From NCBI GenBank assembly GCA_035771175.1, contig CM069607.1, forward strand, positions 4,756,001-4,820,000: a stretch of DNA of 64,000 nucleotides, in the 5' to 3' direction. Origin of the DNA: Paratinospora sagittata (Eukaryota; Streptophyta; Magnoliopsida; Ranunculales; Menispermaceae). Of this stretch, positions 1 through 11,158 are shown in pieces. The translations under genes were made by a program, and so were the position numbers. The notes below the pieces were generated by a model that saw only the letters and a program-made list of their open reading frames with translations, made no database searches and was not told the DNA's origin. Within the stretch, counting starts at the first letter, position 1. Each line of letters starts with the position of its first letter.

Positions 1-626
1 ATGATCCCGGGGGTACTAGACGCTGCGGCGATGCTGTGTACTGGGATGTGACAATATTATGTGGTATATAATGGCTGGAGTGCTCCCAAGACCTGCGGGT
101 TGAGGGGTAGAGTACTCATCACGTCTGGGTAGAATGTGCTGCGGTGCATTCCAGGCGTGACATATCGGGCCTCATGAATTCATTGGCCTCATGAATTCAT
201 TCCCTCTGAACATTTGGATGAATTAATACAGAATCAAGCCCCGTGACATCTTGAAGCTCCTCTTTCTCAATTCAGAGATCCTCCTGCTAGATCTCCCAGT
301 CCTTCTCGGATTAGACAACGCCTCAGTTCTGAACCTTTATATGATAATCAAGAACAACAAGAAGCAGAATATCAATATCAGATTCGTCATGATCTTCCTC
401 TCACTCCTAATTTCAGAGATCTTCCACCCAGCCGAAGTGTAAATGATCCACCTCTTTCTGACGCCGAAATTATTGAATGCCAACAAGCTCAAGAGTTTGA
501 AGACAATGCTCTCATTACCTTAGGTGTTCGTGCTCCTCCACCCACTGATCACCATGAAGACTGGCTCGACAACTTTGACACAGGTGACCCTGATGTAGAT
601 ATGGAAACTTAGTTTGATACCTCACC

Positions 627-1067
627 ATGAACATCTACCTTTTCTCTCGATATCTGACTGCTTACCTTGCCGACAACACCAACAGTCAAAACAGAGATCG
701 CATCCTCTCCACTTACATGGATAACAACCCCCATAACCAGTTTCCCCGTCTCCGACGAGAACTCGCTCTCCTCCGACTTCGACGATTCTGTGACTCACGA
801 CGAATCATCCAACGCCTCAACAACATTGACCTCTCTGAATCTTCTCCTTCAACAAGATTAACAGTACTCTCAAGAATTCACCGTGCTCATCGCATGATTG
901 ACCGACAAATGCAACGCTATCTCGCTGACCTCATCGATGACATCAACATTGCCCAGCAATCATCTCCACCAGCTCAGCCAGATTCCTCCTCATCTGCTAG
1001 CTCATCTTCACATGTAGTGGTCCCCACTCATGTCCCCCACTCACCACAAGAGGACAAATCGACATGA
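627..1067 (+). CDS. Hypothetical 146-residue ORF in the pararetrovirus-like remnant
   Basis: The frame opens with ATG 14 bases after the stop of the upstream frame. It encodes a hydrophilic protein with an Arg-rich middle (repeated RLRR and RRF-like runs) and a Ser/Pro-rich tail that includes a run of Ser. Basic, disordered, proline-rich small proteins are typical of accessory ORFs in badnavirus-like genomes, but I do not recognise this protein. A second overlapping frame (667-861) is probably a shadow. If the remnant is an old insertion, expression is doubtful. Confidence 0.3.
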   Translation: MNIYLFSRYLTAYLADNTNSQNRDRILSTYMDNNPHNQFPRLRRELALLRLRRFCDSRRIIQRLNNIDLSESSPSTRLTVLSRIHRAHRMIDRQMQRYLADLIDDINIAQQSSPPAQPDSSSSASSSSHVVVPTHVPHSPQEDKST

Positions 1068-1144
1068 TGCGTCCACTTTATGTACAGTATAAAGAATGAA
1101 GCATCTTTGCTTTATGGCTTGTCTACTTTTGTGAGTGCTCGTCT

Positions 1145-1290
1145 TTCCAACTCATCGCACGTGATTTTATCTGCAGCCAGCTCAAAGACTACCAGCTGTC
1201 CCGGATTTGAAGCCTTCTGAAGTCCGCGGATTTGAAGACGTTTGAAGTCCGTGTTTGTCTATAAATAAGAGTTGTATTTTCATTTGTGAT
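1145..1290 (+). promoter_or_regulatory. Candidate promoter of the pararetrovirus-like remnant
   Basis: A CACGTG G-box lies at 1158-1163. It is followed by repeated gaagtccg and gatttgaag units between about 1200 and 1255, and by a good TATA box (tataaata, 1260-1267). Repeated short elements just upstream of a strong TATA box are typical of plant pararetroviral promoters. It points right to left with respect to nothing in PPDK: transcription would run on the + strand, into the antisense of PPDK copy 1. Confidence 0.35.
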
Positions 1291-1546
1291 CATCGAGTCT
1301 TCTAGTTTTAGATCCAGTGTTTTAATGTTGTGTTTAACATTTATCTTCCCAGCTTTGTCTATTGTGTTTAACATTTATCTTCCCAGCTTTGTCTATCTTT
1401 AACTTTGCTTGTGTATTGTAAGATAATCCTATCAACATTTAGTGTGTGTGTGCCGTAATAGGTGTTTAAAGTCCTAGTAATTTTGCATATGCCTTGATAG
1501 TAATATGATTATTAAGAGTGAAAACACAATTGTGTATTATACTAAC

Positions 1547-4500
1547 CTGGAAGGGATCATTTTGCAGAATGCCTGTGGATAGGTATATAGGAAGGAATTT
1601 TCCAACGTCGTCCCTACTGTATCCAAATGTCATTTGTGTGAGGTCATTGGTCCCAAATGAGAAGAACTCCACTTGATCAGCAATCTACAAAAAAAACTCA
1701 ACAGAAACTTGATCTTATTTTTCTACATTAATAAAATGCATTCATGAAGTTTAATATGATTGACAAGCAATAAACTTGTTAAAGAATTGAGAACTCATTT
1801 ACCTCATCAGCAATTAATGCAGCTCTAGGGATCTCAATCATGGTGCCAATTTTGTAGTCTATAGAGGCGCCCATTTCGGAAAATACTTTCTCAGCAACAT
1901 TGCGTATCAAACTCACTTGATGTCCTACTTCCTGATTAAAAAAAAGCTTCAAATGTGTAAATGATTGATCTAAGAAGCAATGCATACAACGATAGATTGA
2001 ATTAAAACGAAACAAAAAAAAAGCTCTTGCCTGAGATGTTCCAACAAGAGGAATCATTATTTCGGGAAGAACTTTAACACCCTGGTTGTTCATGTTGATA
2101 GCGGCCTGAAAGATGGCAAGTGCTTGCATTTCCGTTAGCTCTGGGTATGATATCCCAAGCCTAGCCACACATGATCAAACAAACAATCATCAAATGACAT
2201 TCAACTTTCTCGAGTAATGCATTACGTACATGATCTAATAGTCGTCAAGAAGCATGTTAAATGACAAGATGTAATAAGAGACCTTCCATGATGTAATATG
2301 TAGTTAATGCCCAACTTCATTAGCCAAGTCTAGGAAAAAAAAAAATCATTGAATTTGAAAGGTAAGATCATGGCGATTCGAACCTGCAGCCACGGAAACC
2401 GAGCATTGGATTTACTTCCGAGAGTTTCTCAACCCTTGAGACAACTTCCTCATCACTCATGCCCGTGTAGGAAGTTAGTTCACTAACGATTTGTTCAACG
2501 TCTCCTTCTGGCAAAAACTCATGGAGTGGAGGATCTAATAGCCTGATGGTCACCGGAAGACCTAAAATTTTTGCCATTTTCAATTTAGCAAGCAACAAGA
2601 GAAACAGAGGAGGCAATAAGTTCAAAGCTTTTTGTAGGTTGAGGGAGAAGTACCATTCATCGCACGAAAAATTCCTTCAAAATCAGATCTCTGATAGGGC
2701 AAGAGCAAGTCCAATGCTGCCTTTCTCTGTTCCATTGTTGCTGCCATTATCATTTGCCTCACAGCTTTTATCCTCTCATCTGAAGCAAAAAACTGTGCCA
2801 TCCAGAAGTCAATTAATTAACATGTTTTGCCTTTGTTGAACTAAATTATCATAATGGCATAGGATATCTGAAAAACTATTGAAATGTTTTATCAGTTATG
2901 ATGTTTTTATAGCTAATTAAAGTAGTTGTGAAGACGTATAGGACATGATTCAAACTAATATCTTGGTTACTTTATCATTTTATAGTCTATGTTACTATAC
3001 ATCATATATATTACCACGTGAAGAAGTAACAGAGAAATTCATCTTAGCATACTTAAAAAATTAGCAAAGAAAAACAGCTAAAATGAAAGCTTTACTTACC
3101 ATGTGCTCTGTCCTGCAAAGTCCAATTCCTTGTGCTCCATTATTTCTTGCAGTAATTGCATCTTTAGGGGTGTCTGCATTTGCCATGACCTAGTGAACCA
3201 CATATTAATCTTTCCTCTCATTGTTTCACCTTATATTATTTCTATATTTTCCTCAACATTCATTTCTATTAGGGTGTAAAATTAGGTGTATGACCAGTAT
3301 TGTTACCTTAAGAACCCGTACTTTATCGACCCAAGACATGAAGGTCTCGAGATCACCACTTTGACTAGGAGGAGATAGTGTTTGCTTCCCTATTATCACT
3401 TCTCCTGTCGTTCCATTCAATGATAACCAGTCTCCTTCCTTTAGCGTCTTGTTCCCGATTATAGCTAACTGCATCCAAAAATTAAGGAACCAATGTGAAA
3501 AAATATGAGTATAATTAGTGACATTTCTTAGCTTCTAAGCAGATATTTGTTTAAATTAAAATTCATGAAAAATACTCAAAAGTATCTAACCTTCTTGGTA
3601 TCATTTATATGGAGATCTGGACATCCAGAAACACAGCATTTTCCCCATCCTCGTGCTACAACAGCTGCATGAGAGGTCATTCCACCTCTTGCCGTCAAGA
3701 TTCCGGTGGCGGCATGCATGCCTCCAATGTCTTCCGGGCTAGTTTCCACCCTTACCTAGAAGAACAGAAAATCCATTTATGTATGAAATACATTAAGTTC
3801 ATATAGAAAAAGGATTAATATACTAGTATTAATGGATTTTGTAAAGTTTAATCTCGTAAAACCGAAAAAGAAAAGTAGGAGGCTACCAAGATAACATTCT
3901 TTCTTTGTGAATGCCATGCTCCAGCATCTTCAGCACTGAACACAATCTGACCAACCGCAGCTCCAGGTGAAGCTGGCAAGCCAGTAGCAATGACTTTGTT
4001 TTTGTAGAAAGATGGATTCTCAAACTATAACATAAAAGAAATTGGATGACATATCAATCCATGGCTCTAAATAACGCATTGTGCACTCTTGTACTTAAAA
4101 AGCACAAATCAAAATACCTTTCATTGGGAATGAAAGATAATTTTTTCTTAGCAAATATAATCTATAGTACCTTAGATCACACAAGTCAACTTGAAAACTG
4201 GGACTTCAATAGGTAGATCAGAGTTAGTAACATGAAAACAACATCTTCAGGTAGATTTGTACCTGGGGATGAAGAGGTTGGACGAGATGCTGTGGCTCTA
4301 CCATCTTGATTGCAGAACGAGGAGTAACAACCCCTTCGTTAACCATGTCTACTGCAATCTTTACAGCACCTTTGCCTGTCCTCTTTCCTACACGACACTG
4401 CAGCATCCACAATCTATTTTCTTGAACGGTGAACTCAATATCCTGCAACAATAGAAATGAAAAACCCGTTAATTCAAAAACTAGTAGATTCAATTTTGAT

Positions 4501-6411
4501 TGCCAAAATTGAAAGAAACAAAAAACCTGTTAATTCAATAATTCCTACCATCATATCTTTGTAACGACTCTCCAGGATTTTACTGATTTCGTTGAGTTCT
4601 TTGTAGGCTTCTGGAAAGCATTGTTTCATAACATCAATGTCCTGTGGTGTTCTAATTCCAGCGACAACATCTTCACCCTGCGTAAACCATGTTTCAGATT
4701 TTATAATTTGTTAAAAAGACTTGAAAACATATGAATTAGTAAACTAACTATAAGATTGAAGTAGTATTATATTGACCTGGGCATTGATGAGAAACTCTCC
4801 GTAGAGCTTCTTTTCCCCGGTGCTCGGATTTCTTGTGAACAGAACACCTGTTCCTGAAGTGTTTCCCATGTTTCCAAACACCATACATTGGATGTTAACA
4901 GCAGTGCCCTTCAATCCAGTTATCTGGTTGATGCTCCTATACTTGATGGCTCTTGGGCTGTACCATGAATCAAAAACTGCTTGAATAGCAAGCAATAACT
5001 GTGTTTTTGGATCTGTAGATGCATACCAAGAGATCAGAACACATTTTTAAATGCTAATGAAGTGGTCTTTTGAAGATGATTGTTTTAATTTATATAGGGT
5101 TGCTCTAGATTTGCTTGACTAGGCATCATTAAATGATAAAAATTGGGAAAAAAGAAAAAAAGTTAGTACCTGAAGGAAAATGTTCACCCTTGGCTTCAAG
5201 GTAGACTTTCTTGTACTGGTTTACAAGTTCTTTGAGATGAGAAGCTTTTAGATCAGTGTCAACTTCAACTCCAATTGATTTCTTCAACTCATTCAGTTTC
5301 TCTTCAAACAGTGAATGTGGAATGCCCATGACCTTCAAATCCATAAAAGCAACTAATGTACCAAAACAAATATAAAATATGCCCAAATATCACCAATCAA
5401 AATACAAATTACCAGTATTATTTATGTTATTTATCCATTTTATTAAAGCTTCATCATCTTGGGCTTTTCTTAAAGATTGATTAAATCAATTTTTTTTTAT
5501 TAATAAACAAACACACGCACACACACACGCACACACACACACATATATGAGACTTCTAAAAGATCTAGTAGTATTTGTTGAGCAACATAGCAGATTAGGT
5601 TCAACATGATAGAATTAAAGAACACTTACAACATCGCCGAACATATCAAGAAACCGTCTGTAGGAATCATAAGCAAAACGCTCTCCACTTTTTGATGCCA
5701 AACCAGTCACCACTTCATCATTAAGGCCAACATTAAGAACAGTGTCCATCATACCAGGCATGGAGATCTACAACAAACCAGTCAAAATTCCCGACCAAAT
5801 TAAGGAAATTAACCAAAGGGTAAAGAAAAAAACGATAAATTAAGACACGCAAAACTGGACAAAAATTAAGTTGAGAAATGCTCACGGCTGCTCCTGAACG
5901 AACAGAGAAGAGCAATGGCTTCGAAGGGTCCCCAAGAGAAGCTCCTATTTCCTTCTCTATGCCCTCCAAGCCCTTCATTATCTCTTCCCACAGCCCTTTT
6001 GGTAACATTTTACCATTCTTCTGGTACTCTTGACATGCCTCAGTTGATATGGTAAGTCCAGGGGGAACAGATAATCCAATGCTCGCCATTTCTGCAAGAT
6101 TTGCTCCTTTCCCTCCCAACTACAATAATAATATTTCATTTCAAAAACAAGACACAATTAATTCATTTTAAATAATTAAACACATTCAACCACATTTTAT
6201 TTACAACAAATGAGCAATATTAAGGAAGAGAACAGAGCTTCTTACCAAGGACTTCATGCCTTTGTTTCCTTCACTCCTTCCTTTTCCAAATGTGAAAATT
6301 CTCTGCATTTCACATGAACCAAGATCACAAAAAATAAAAAAGGTAAAAGAAAATCAAAAGGAGGAGCTTAAGATTTTGATTTGGGTAATTGTTATATACC
6401 TTCATCATCAT
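1547..6411 (-). pseudogene. PPDK copy 1, 3'-truncated (likely pseudogene)
   Basis: Pyruvate, phosphate dikinase interconverts pyruvate, ATP and Pi with PEP, AMP and PPi. Exons in transcript order: 6411-6400, 6302-6246, 6119-5886, 5767-5630, 5332-5170, 5012-4777, 4677-4549, 4442-4263, 4024-3887, 3755-3591, 3468-3307, 3189-3100, 2792-2654, 2561-2384, 2160-2031, 1931-1803 and 1684-1547. All join in phase to about 806 codons with no stop. The ATP-grasp part ([17 protein letters not shown]), the phospho-His loop [16 protein letters not shown] with catalytic His and regulatory Thr, and most of the PEP/pyruvate barrel are present. The last three exons of copy 2, which hold the ICGEHGG active-site Cys, are missing. 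Homology to copy 2 stops near 1480, where pararetrovirus-like DNA begins. The conserved D in FRAMDG is N here. The only in-frame start is MMMK, with no transit peptide. A truncated transcript is possible; an active enzyme is unlikely. Confidence 0.85.
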
Positions 6412-6616
6412 GGTGTTTGTTGGGAAATCTTGAGATGAGCTTGTTAGAGTATGCTTCTTTTACTGGGGAGTGTGGTAGGAAAGCAAAAGTTCTCAGTGGT
6501 TTTGAGCTTGGAAGTCCATTATATGTAGTGGGCGTTGTTGTAGTTGGGAATGGATCGAAGTTGACGGATCTGAACTAAATTACAGGGTCTAAGCAGTTGG
6601 GAAGCAAACTAAGCAT
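6400..6616 (-). other. Degenerate first exon of PPDK copy 1
   Basis: On the - strand an ATG at 6616-6614 opens a frame that meets TAG at 6577-6575 after 14 codons. The same frame then continues as a Ser/Thr/Pro-rich, transit-peptide-like stretch down to the splice donor at 6399. That frame is out of phase with the next exon by one base. The exon end (CACC, three ATG, AAG, then GT) resembles the end of copy 2's transit exon (CCCATC ATG AAG, then GT), so the exons are probably homologous. The reading as a broken transit peptide is an inference. The in-frame ATG triplet at 6411-6403 could start a cytosolic-type protein. Confidence 0.5.
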
Positions 6617-6672
6617 TGTAGGGAGATGATCGACGTGTTTCTCTTTTAAGCAGTTGTCTGTCTAAGAACACG

Positions 6673-6705
6673 TACGTAGTAGTAGTAGTAGTAGTAGTAG
6701 TAGTA
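6673..6705. repeat. (GTA)n microsatellite in the leader of PPDK copy 1
   Basis: About ten GTA units follow an ACGTACGTA stretch. The repeat lies 60-90 bases upstream of the broken first exon, so it falls in the 5' leader or core promoter of copy 1. Copy 2 shows no such array at the matching place. Confidence 0.9.
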
Positions 6706-7218
6706 AAAGATTGAAACAAACGTTGACATTATCTCCTTTTTAAACGTGTTTCCTTCCTTCTGAATTAGGGCTGTAAGTACACGTATGCTCTGGTAAACTG
6801 AACAAGTACTTGACATTTTTAAAAATTAAAATAAATAAATAAAATTATTCTTTATTTACCAGATAAATGATTTTTTTTATCATTTAAGAGAAAATAAATC
6901 TTTTAATATAATTCATAAAATAAATTATTGTTAAATTTCACTTTTTAACATTAAAATAGCATTTTTTTAAAATTTTTAAATATTTTTAAACAATCATCTT
7001 TACAATTTAGAATGTACCCATCAAATATACACTCTACCCACATTATTAATGGTTGTTTTTAAGTTAACAAATACACTAAAATAATGTTTATTTTCAAATG
7101 TTATATCATTACCATTTTAAGAATATAAAAAATACGTTCATCATTACTGAACATTTATTTATTTATTTTAGTTCTCATTTACCAACAAAAACGAAAATAG
7201 AGCAAACTACAATTGTAG
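6706..7218. other. AT-rich intergenic spacer between the PPDK copies
   Basis: This stretch is dominated by A/T runs and no coding frame or RNA gene is visible until the tRNA. It would hold the upstream promoter of PPDK copy 1 on the - strand and the 3' flank of the tRNA gene. No clear regulatory motif was recognised. Confidence 0.5.
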
Positions 7219-7300
7219 CGTCGACAGCAGGGTTCGAACCTGCGCGGGCGAAGCCCAACAGATTTCAAGTCTGTCTCCTTAACCACTCGGACATATCGAC
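7219..7300 (-). tRNA. tRNA-Ser (anticodon UGA)
   Basis: Read on the - strand, an 82-base cloverleaf runs from GTCGATA to TGTCGAC plus a discriminator G. The acceptor arms pair, with one G-T pair. The D arm region is CCGAGTGGTTAAGG, the anticodon loop CTTGAAA carries TGA, and a long variable arm (TGGGCTTCGCCCG) marks a class II tRNA. The T arm has GGTTCGAACC. The long variable arm and anticodon together define serine. No intron and no encoded CCA, as expected for a nuclear plant gene. It lies between the two PPDK copies on the same strand. Confidence 0.96.
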
Positions 7301-7522
7301 CCTTGTGACAATGCTTAATACAACATCGCTACTTAATATAAGGACCCCAGACAATCACTTCAGAAACCACATTTATTTATTATTATTATTAATGGTGTCA
7401 TGGTGTGTTTTTTTTCTTCTTTTTTTCCTATCCACACACCGTGCTTATTACAAGATACAACCATTTTTACCCCTATTTATATACAATTCCTGCACCCTGT
7501 ACTCAACAAATAATAAATCTTC

Positions 7523-10500
7523 TCAAATAGCCACTTGAGCTGCTGCCAACCTTGCAATTGGAACCCTGCCAACAAAAATAAAATGCCAACTGATTGAATG
7601 ACCAAATTTTGGTCCTAGAAGTAGAAGTTACTCTGTGATGAAGTAAGAAAAAGTGTTACCTGAATGGAGAGCATGAAACGTAATCCAATCCCGCCTCCGC
7701 GAAAAATGCAACAGAAGAAGGTTCACCTCCATGCTCTCCACATATCCCAACCTGTTTAATGACCCATCATCACGTTATCATAAAATGAAAGGTTGAATTG
7801 TAGCTTGCATGGTGCTGGGTGCATTTATATCATATATAGCACAGTGTTAAGGCATCTATCACTGCAATTGCGTCGTTAACTAGTAAGTCTCCTAAGTTGA
7901 TACACATTATGGCAGTTTCCCCTCTCTGCATGTCCTGTGCTTTCAACTACATTATTGATGAACTTTATCCATTGGAAGCTCTGTATGAGACAAGGTAAAG
8001 TTTAGAAGCTAGGAAAATTATGTTTTGAAAGCTCAGTTGCTCATACACCTAAACTTTTCAATGCTATGATGTCCAACAGGCGTTTGAACTGATATATTCT
8101 ATGGCCCCAACAACCAATTCATTCCGAATAGCATCAATTGTTAGACCTATGGTGAGAGAGTCACAAAAGAATGGCAGTGTATTTGAAAAAGGTCAAATAA
8201 TTTTCCACCACCGAAAAGGCCTAGTTAGAATGTAGAGTTATGTTAGTCAGCACAAGCACCATAAAGCAAGTTCAATACTCACCTTTAAGCTTGGCCTAGC
8301 TTTACGACCTCTTTCTATCGCAATCTTGATTAGTTGCCCCACGCCTTTTTGATCAAGCACCTGAAATTGGAAGGATCACGACACTAACATGTTATTTTCT
8401 ATTCAAGTAGTTTTAATTTCCGTCTAGTTTTAACTTTATTCTTCTGCTTCTTCTTTGTTGTTTTGGTTTTTTTTTTTTTCGATTGTTGGGGGGGGGGGGG
8501 GGGGAGGAGCTTCAATTTCATGGGAAGATCATCCAAAAAAAAAAGAACAGAGGATTGCTTGGATTTAAATGTATAAAATATGGCAAAGAAAGAAAAGAAC
8601 AAAATCTCGAGAAAGAAATGTTATACATCATGTGATTCACTACTAGACAAGAATATCATGAACGTCTTTTGTACAAAAGGGAAATGGGATTTTTTTCTTT
8701 TGTTTGGAGAAAGAAGTTCTTCCTATGTTCATTTTTCTTTAGTTATGAAGAAGGGGGGGTTGGAGGAGAGTACACAGGCATTATATGTTAAGCATTATTG
8801 CATCTGCCTTGAATGTAATAGGAGTATTAGGAATAATAGAGTGAAAACACAATTGTGTATACTAACCTCAAAGGGATCATTTAGCAGAATTCCTTTGGAC
8901 AGGTATACAGGTAGAAACTTTCCAACGTCGTCTCTACTGTATCCAAATGTCATTTGTGTGAGGTCATTGGTCCCAAATGAGAAGAACTCCACTTGCTCTG
9001 CAATCTACAAAATATTCAAAAGAAATTGATTTTACCTTCTAACTAATAAAATGCAATTAGTGAAACTTAATATGGTTGATAAGCATAATACTAATTTTAA
9101 AAAGACTTCTTTGCCAAGTAACTAAATTAAAAAGAGAACCTGATTAAATATTATTAGCTATAACCTGCCAAAATACAAATTACTGAAAGCTTCCTCTATT
9201 TCTTCTCAATGAATGCAGAACTTATGTGCTGACATACCTCATCTGCAACTAGAGCAGCTCTAGGGATCTCAATCATGGTGCCAATTTTGTAGCCTATGAA
9301 GGAGCCCATTTCAGAAAATACTTTCGCTGCAACCTTGTGTATCAAACTGACTTGATGTCCTACTTCCTGACAGAAAAGCTTCAACGTGTAAGGATTGCTC
9401 TAAGAAGCCATCAATGTCTCTATCTTGAAATCAAACTTCCTTTTTCGTGGCATACAATTCCTTCTTAAAGTGATGAACACCATTTATGGGAGAAGGTACA
9501 GGATTAGAAAGTTAATTAAGAAAAAAAAGAAAGAAAGACAGTTCTTCAAACTGACAGAACTTTATAACAATACATTCAATTAAAATGAAACAAAATACTC
9601 TTGCCTGAGATGTTCCAACAAGAGGAACCATGATTTCAGGAAGAACTTTAACACCTTGGTTGCTCATGTTGATAGCAGCCTGAAAGATGGCACGTGACTG
9701 CATTTCTGTTAGCTCCGGGTATGATATCCCAAGCCTGGCCACACATGATCAAACCGACAATAAATGAGCACACATTTTTACAACCATCCAATCACATTCA
9801 ACTTTTTTTTTTTGATAAGGCACATTCAACTTTCTTGAATAAAGCATTATATAAATGATCTAATGGTTTTCAAGAGGCCTGTCAAATAACAGTTGTGATA
9901 AGAGACCTTCCATGATGTAATATGTAATTCTTGTTGATGATAGCTTGATATGTATTGTTAGGCCCTTATTTGATAGCTATAGCTTTTGGGTTGAGTGATT
10001 TTTAACATGGTATCAGAGCCTTGGTTTTGCAAGAAGTCTTGGATTCAAGTCTCGTTATTGGCATTTACGTGTTCCCCATTTTCATAATTGGTATTTATCT
10101 TCTTCTTTCTCCCTTCTGGCTCTCCACGTCCAGGATGGGGTTGTACGTGCCTTATCTGTTAGCTATAGCTTTTGGGTTGAGTGGTTTTTAACAATTCCTA
10201 ACTTCAATAGTTATGTCTAGAAAAAAGAAAAAAAATTCATAAATTGAAAGGTAAGATCATGGTGAATTGAACCTGCAGCCACGGAAACCGAGCATTGGAT
10301 TTACTTCCGAGAGTTTCTCAACCCTTGAGAAAACTTCCTCTTCAGTCATGCCTGTGTAGGAGGTTAGTTCACGAACAATTTGTTCAATGTCTCCTTCTGG
10401 CAAGAACTCGTGGAGTGGAGGATCCAACAGTCTGATCGTCACTGGAAGACCTGAAATTTTTTCCATTTACAATTCTGCAATCAACAACAAAAACAAAGGA

Positions 10501-11108
10501 GGCTATAAGTTCAAAGCTTTGTAAGTTGATAGAGAACTACCATCCATTGCACGGAAAATGCCTTCGAAATCAGATCTCTGATAGGGCAAGAGCAAGTCCA
10601 GTGCTGCCTTTCTCTGTTCCAATGTTGCTGCCATTATCATTTGCCTCACAGCTTTTATCCTCTCATCTGAAGCAAAAAACTGTGCCATCCATATGTCAAT
10701 CAACATGTTTCTCCTTTGTTGAAGTAAATTATCACAAGAGCATAGGAAATCTGAAAAACTACTGACAACACCAGTGGATGTCAAAACTTTCATAAATAAC
10801 CAAAATTTTAATATGTTCAGTTCTATTCGACGACGAGGAAAATCTCACAAGATCAAAGATCGAAGAGAAATATTGCTACAGTAGTTGCGGAGAGGCATAG
10901 GACATGATCAAATCTAAATTTGTTCACTTCATCTTATCATACGCCGAATATAAGCAAAAATCAGCTAGATGAGAGCTATGCTTACCATGTGCTCTGTCCT
11001 ACAAAGTCCAATTCCTTGTGCACCATTATTTCTTGCAGTTAGTGCATCTTCAGGGGTGTCTGCATTTGCCATAACCTAGTGGACCACAATAGTGCTTAGA
11101 TTGAGCAA

Positions 11109-11158
<50 letters not shown>

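Larger units (their letters stand above)
1..1450 (+). mobile_element. Endogenous pararetrovirus-like remnant (3' end, promoter, leader)
   Basis: This block sits just past the point where PPDK copy 1 stops and shares nothing with PPDK copy 2. On the + strand an open stretch rich in Pro, Ser, Gln and acidic residues ends at a TAG at 610-612, and a second open frame (627-1067) follows 14 bases later. Next comes a promoter-like stretch with a G-box (1158-1163), short repeats containing tttgaag, and a TATA box (1260-1267), then a leader holding a 34-bp tandem repeat (1329-1362 and 1363-1396). Polyprotein end, small ORF, intergenic promoter, leader is the order known for badnavirus-like Caulimoviridae. 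Stops in the first 230 bases suggest decay. The family call is an inference from layout; a Gypsy-like element or unrelated plant DNA remains possible. No primer-binding site was seen. Confidence 0.35.

Noticed and set aside
6256..6578. Open frames on the + strand opposite the first PPDK copy 1 exons
   Set aside because: They are antisense shadows of conserved exons and of the broken leader.
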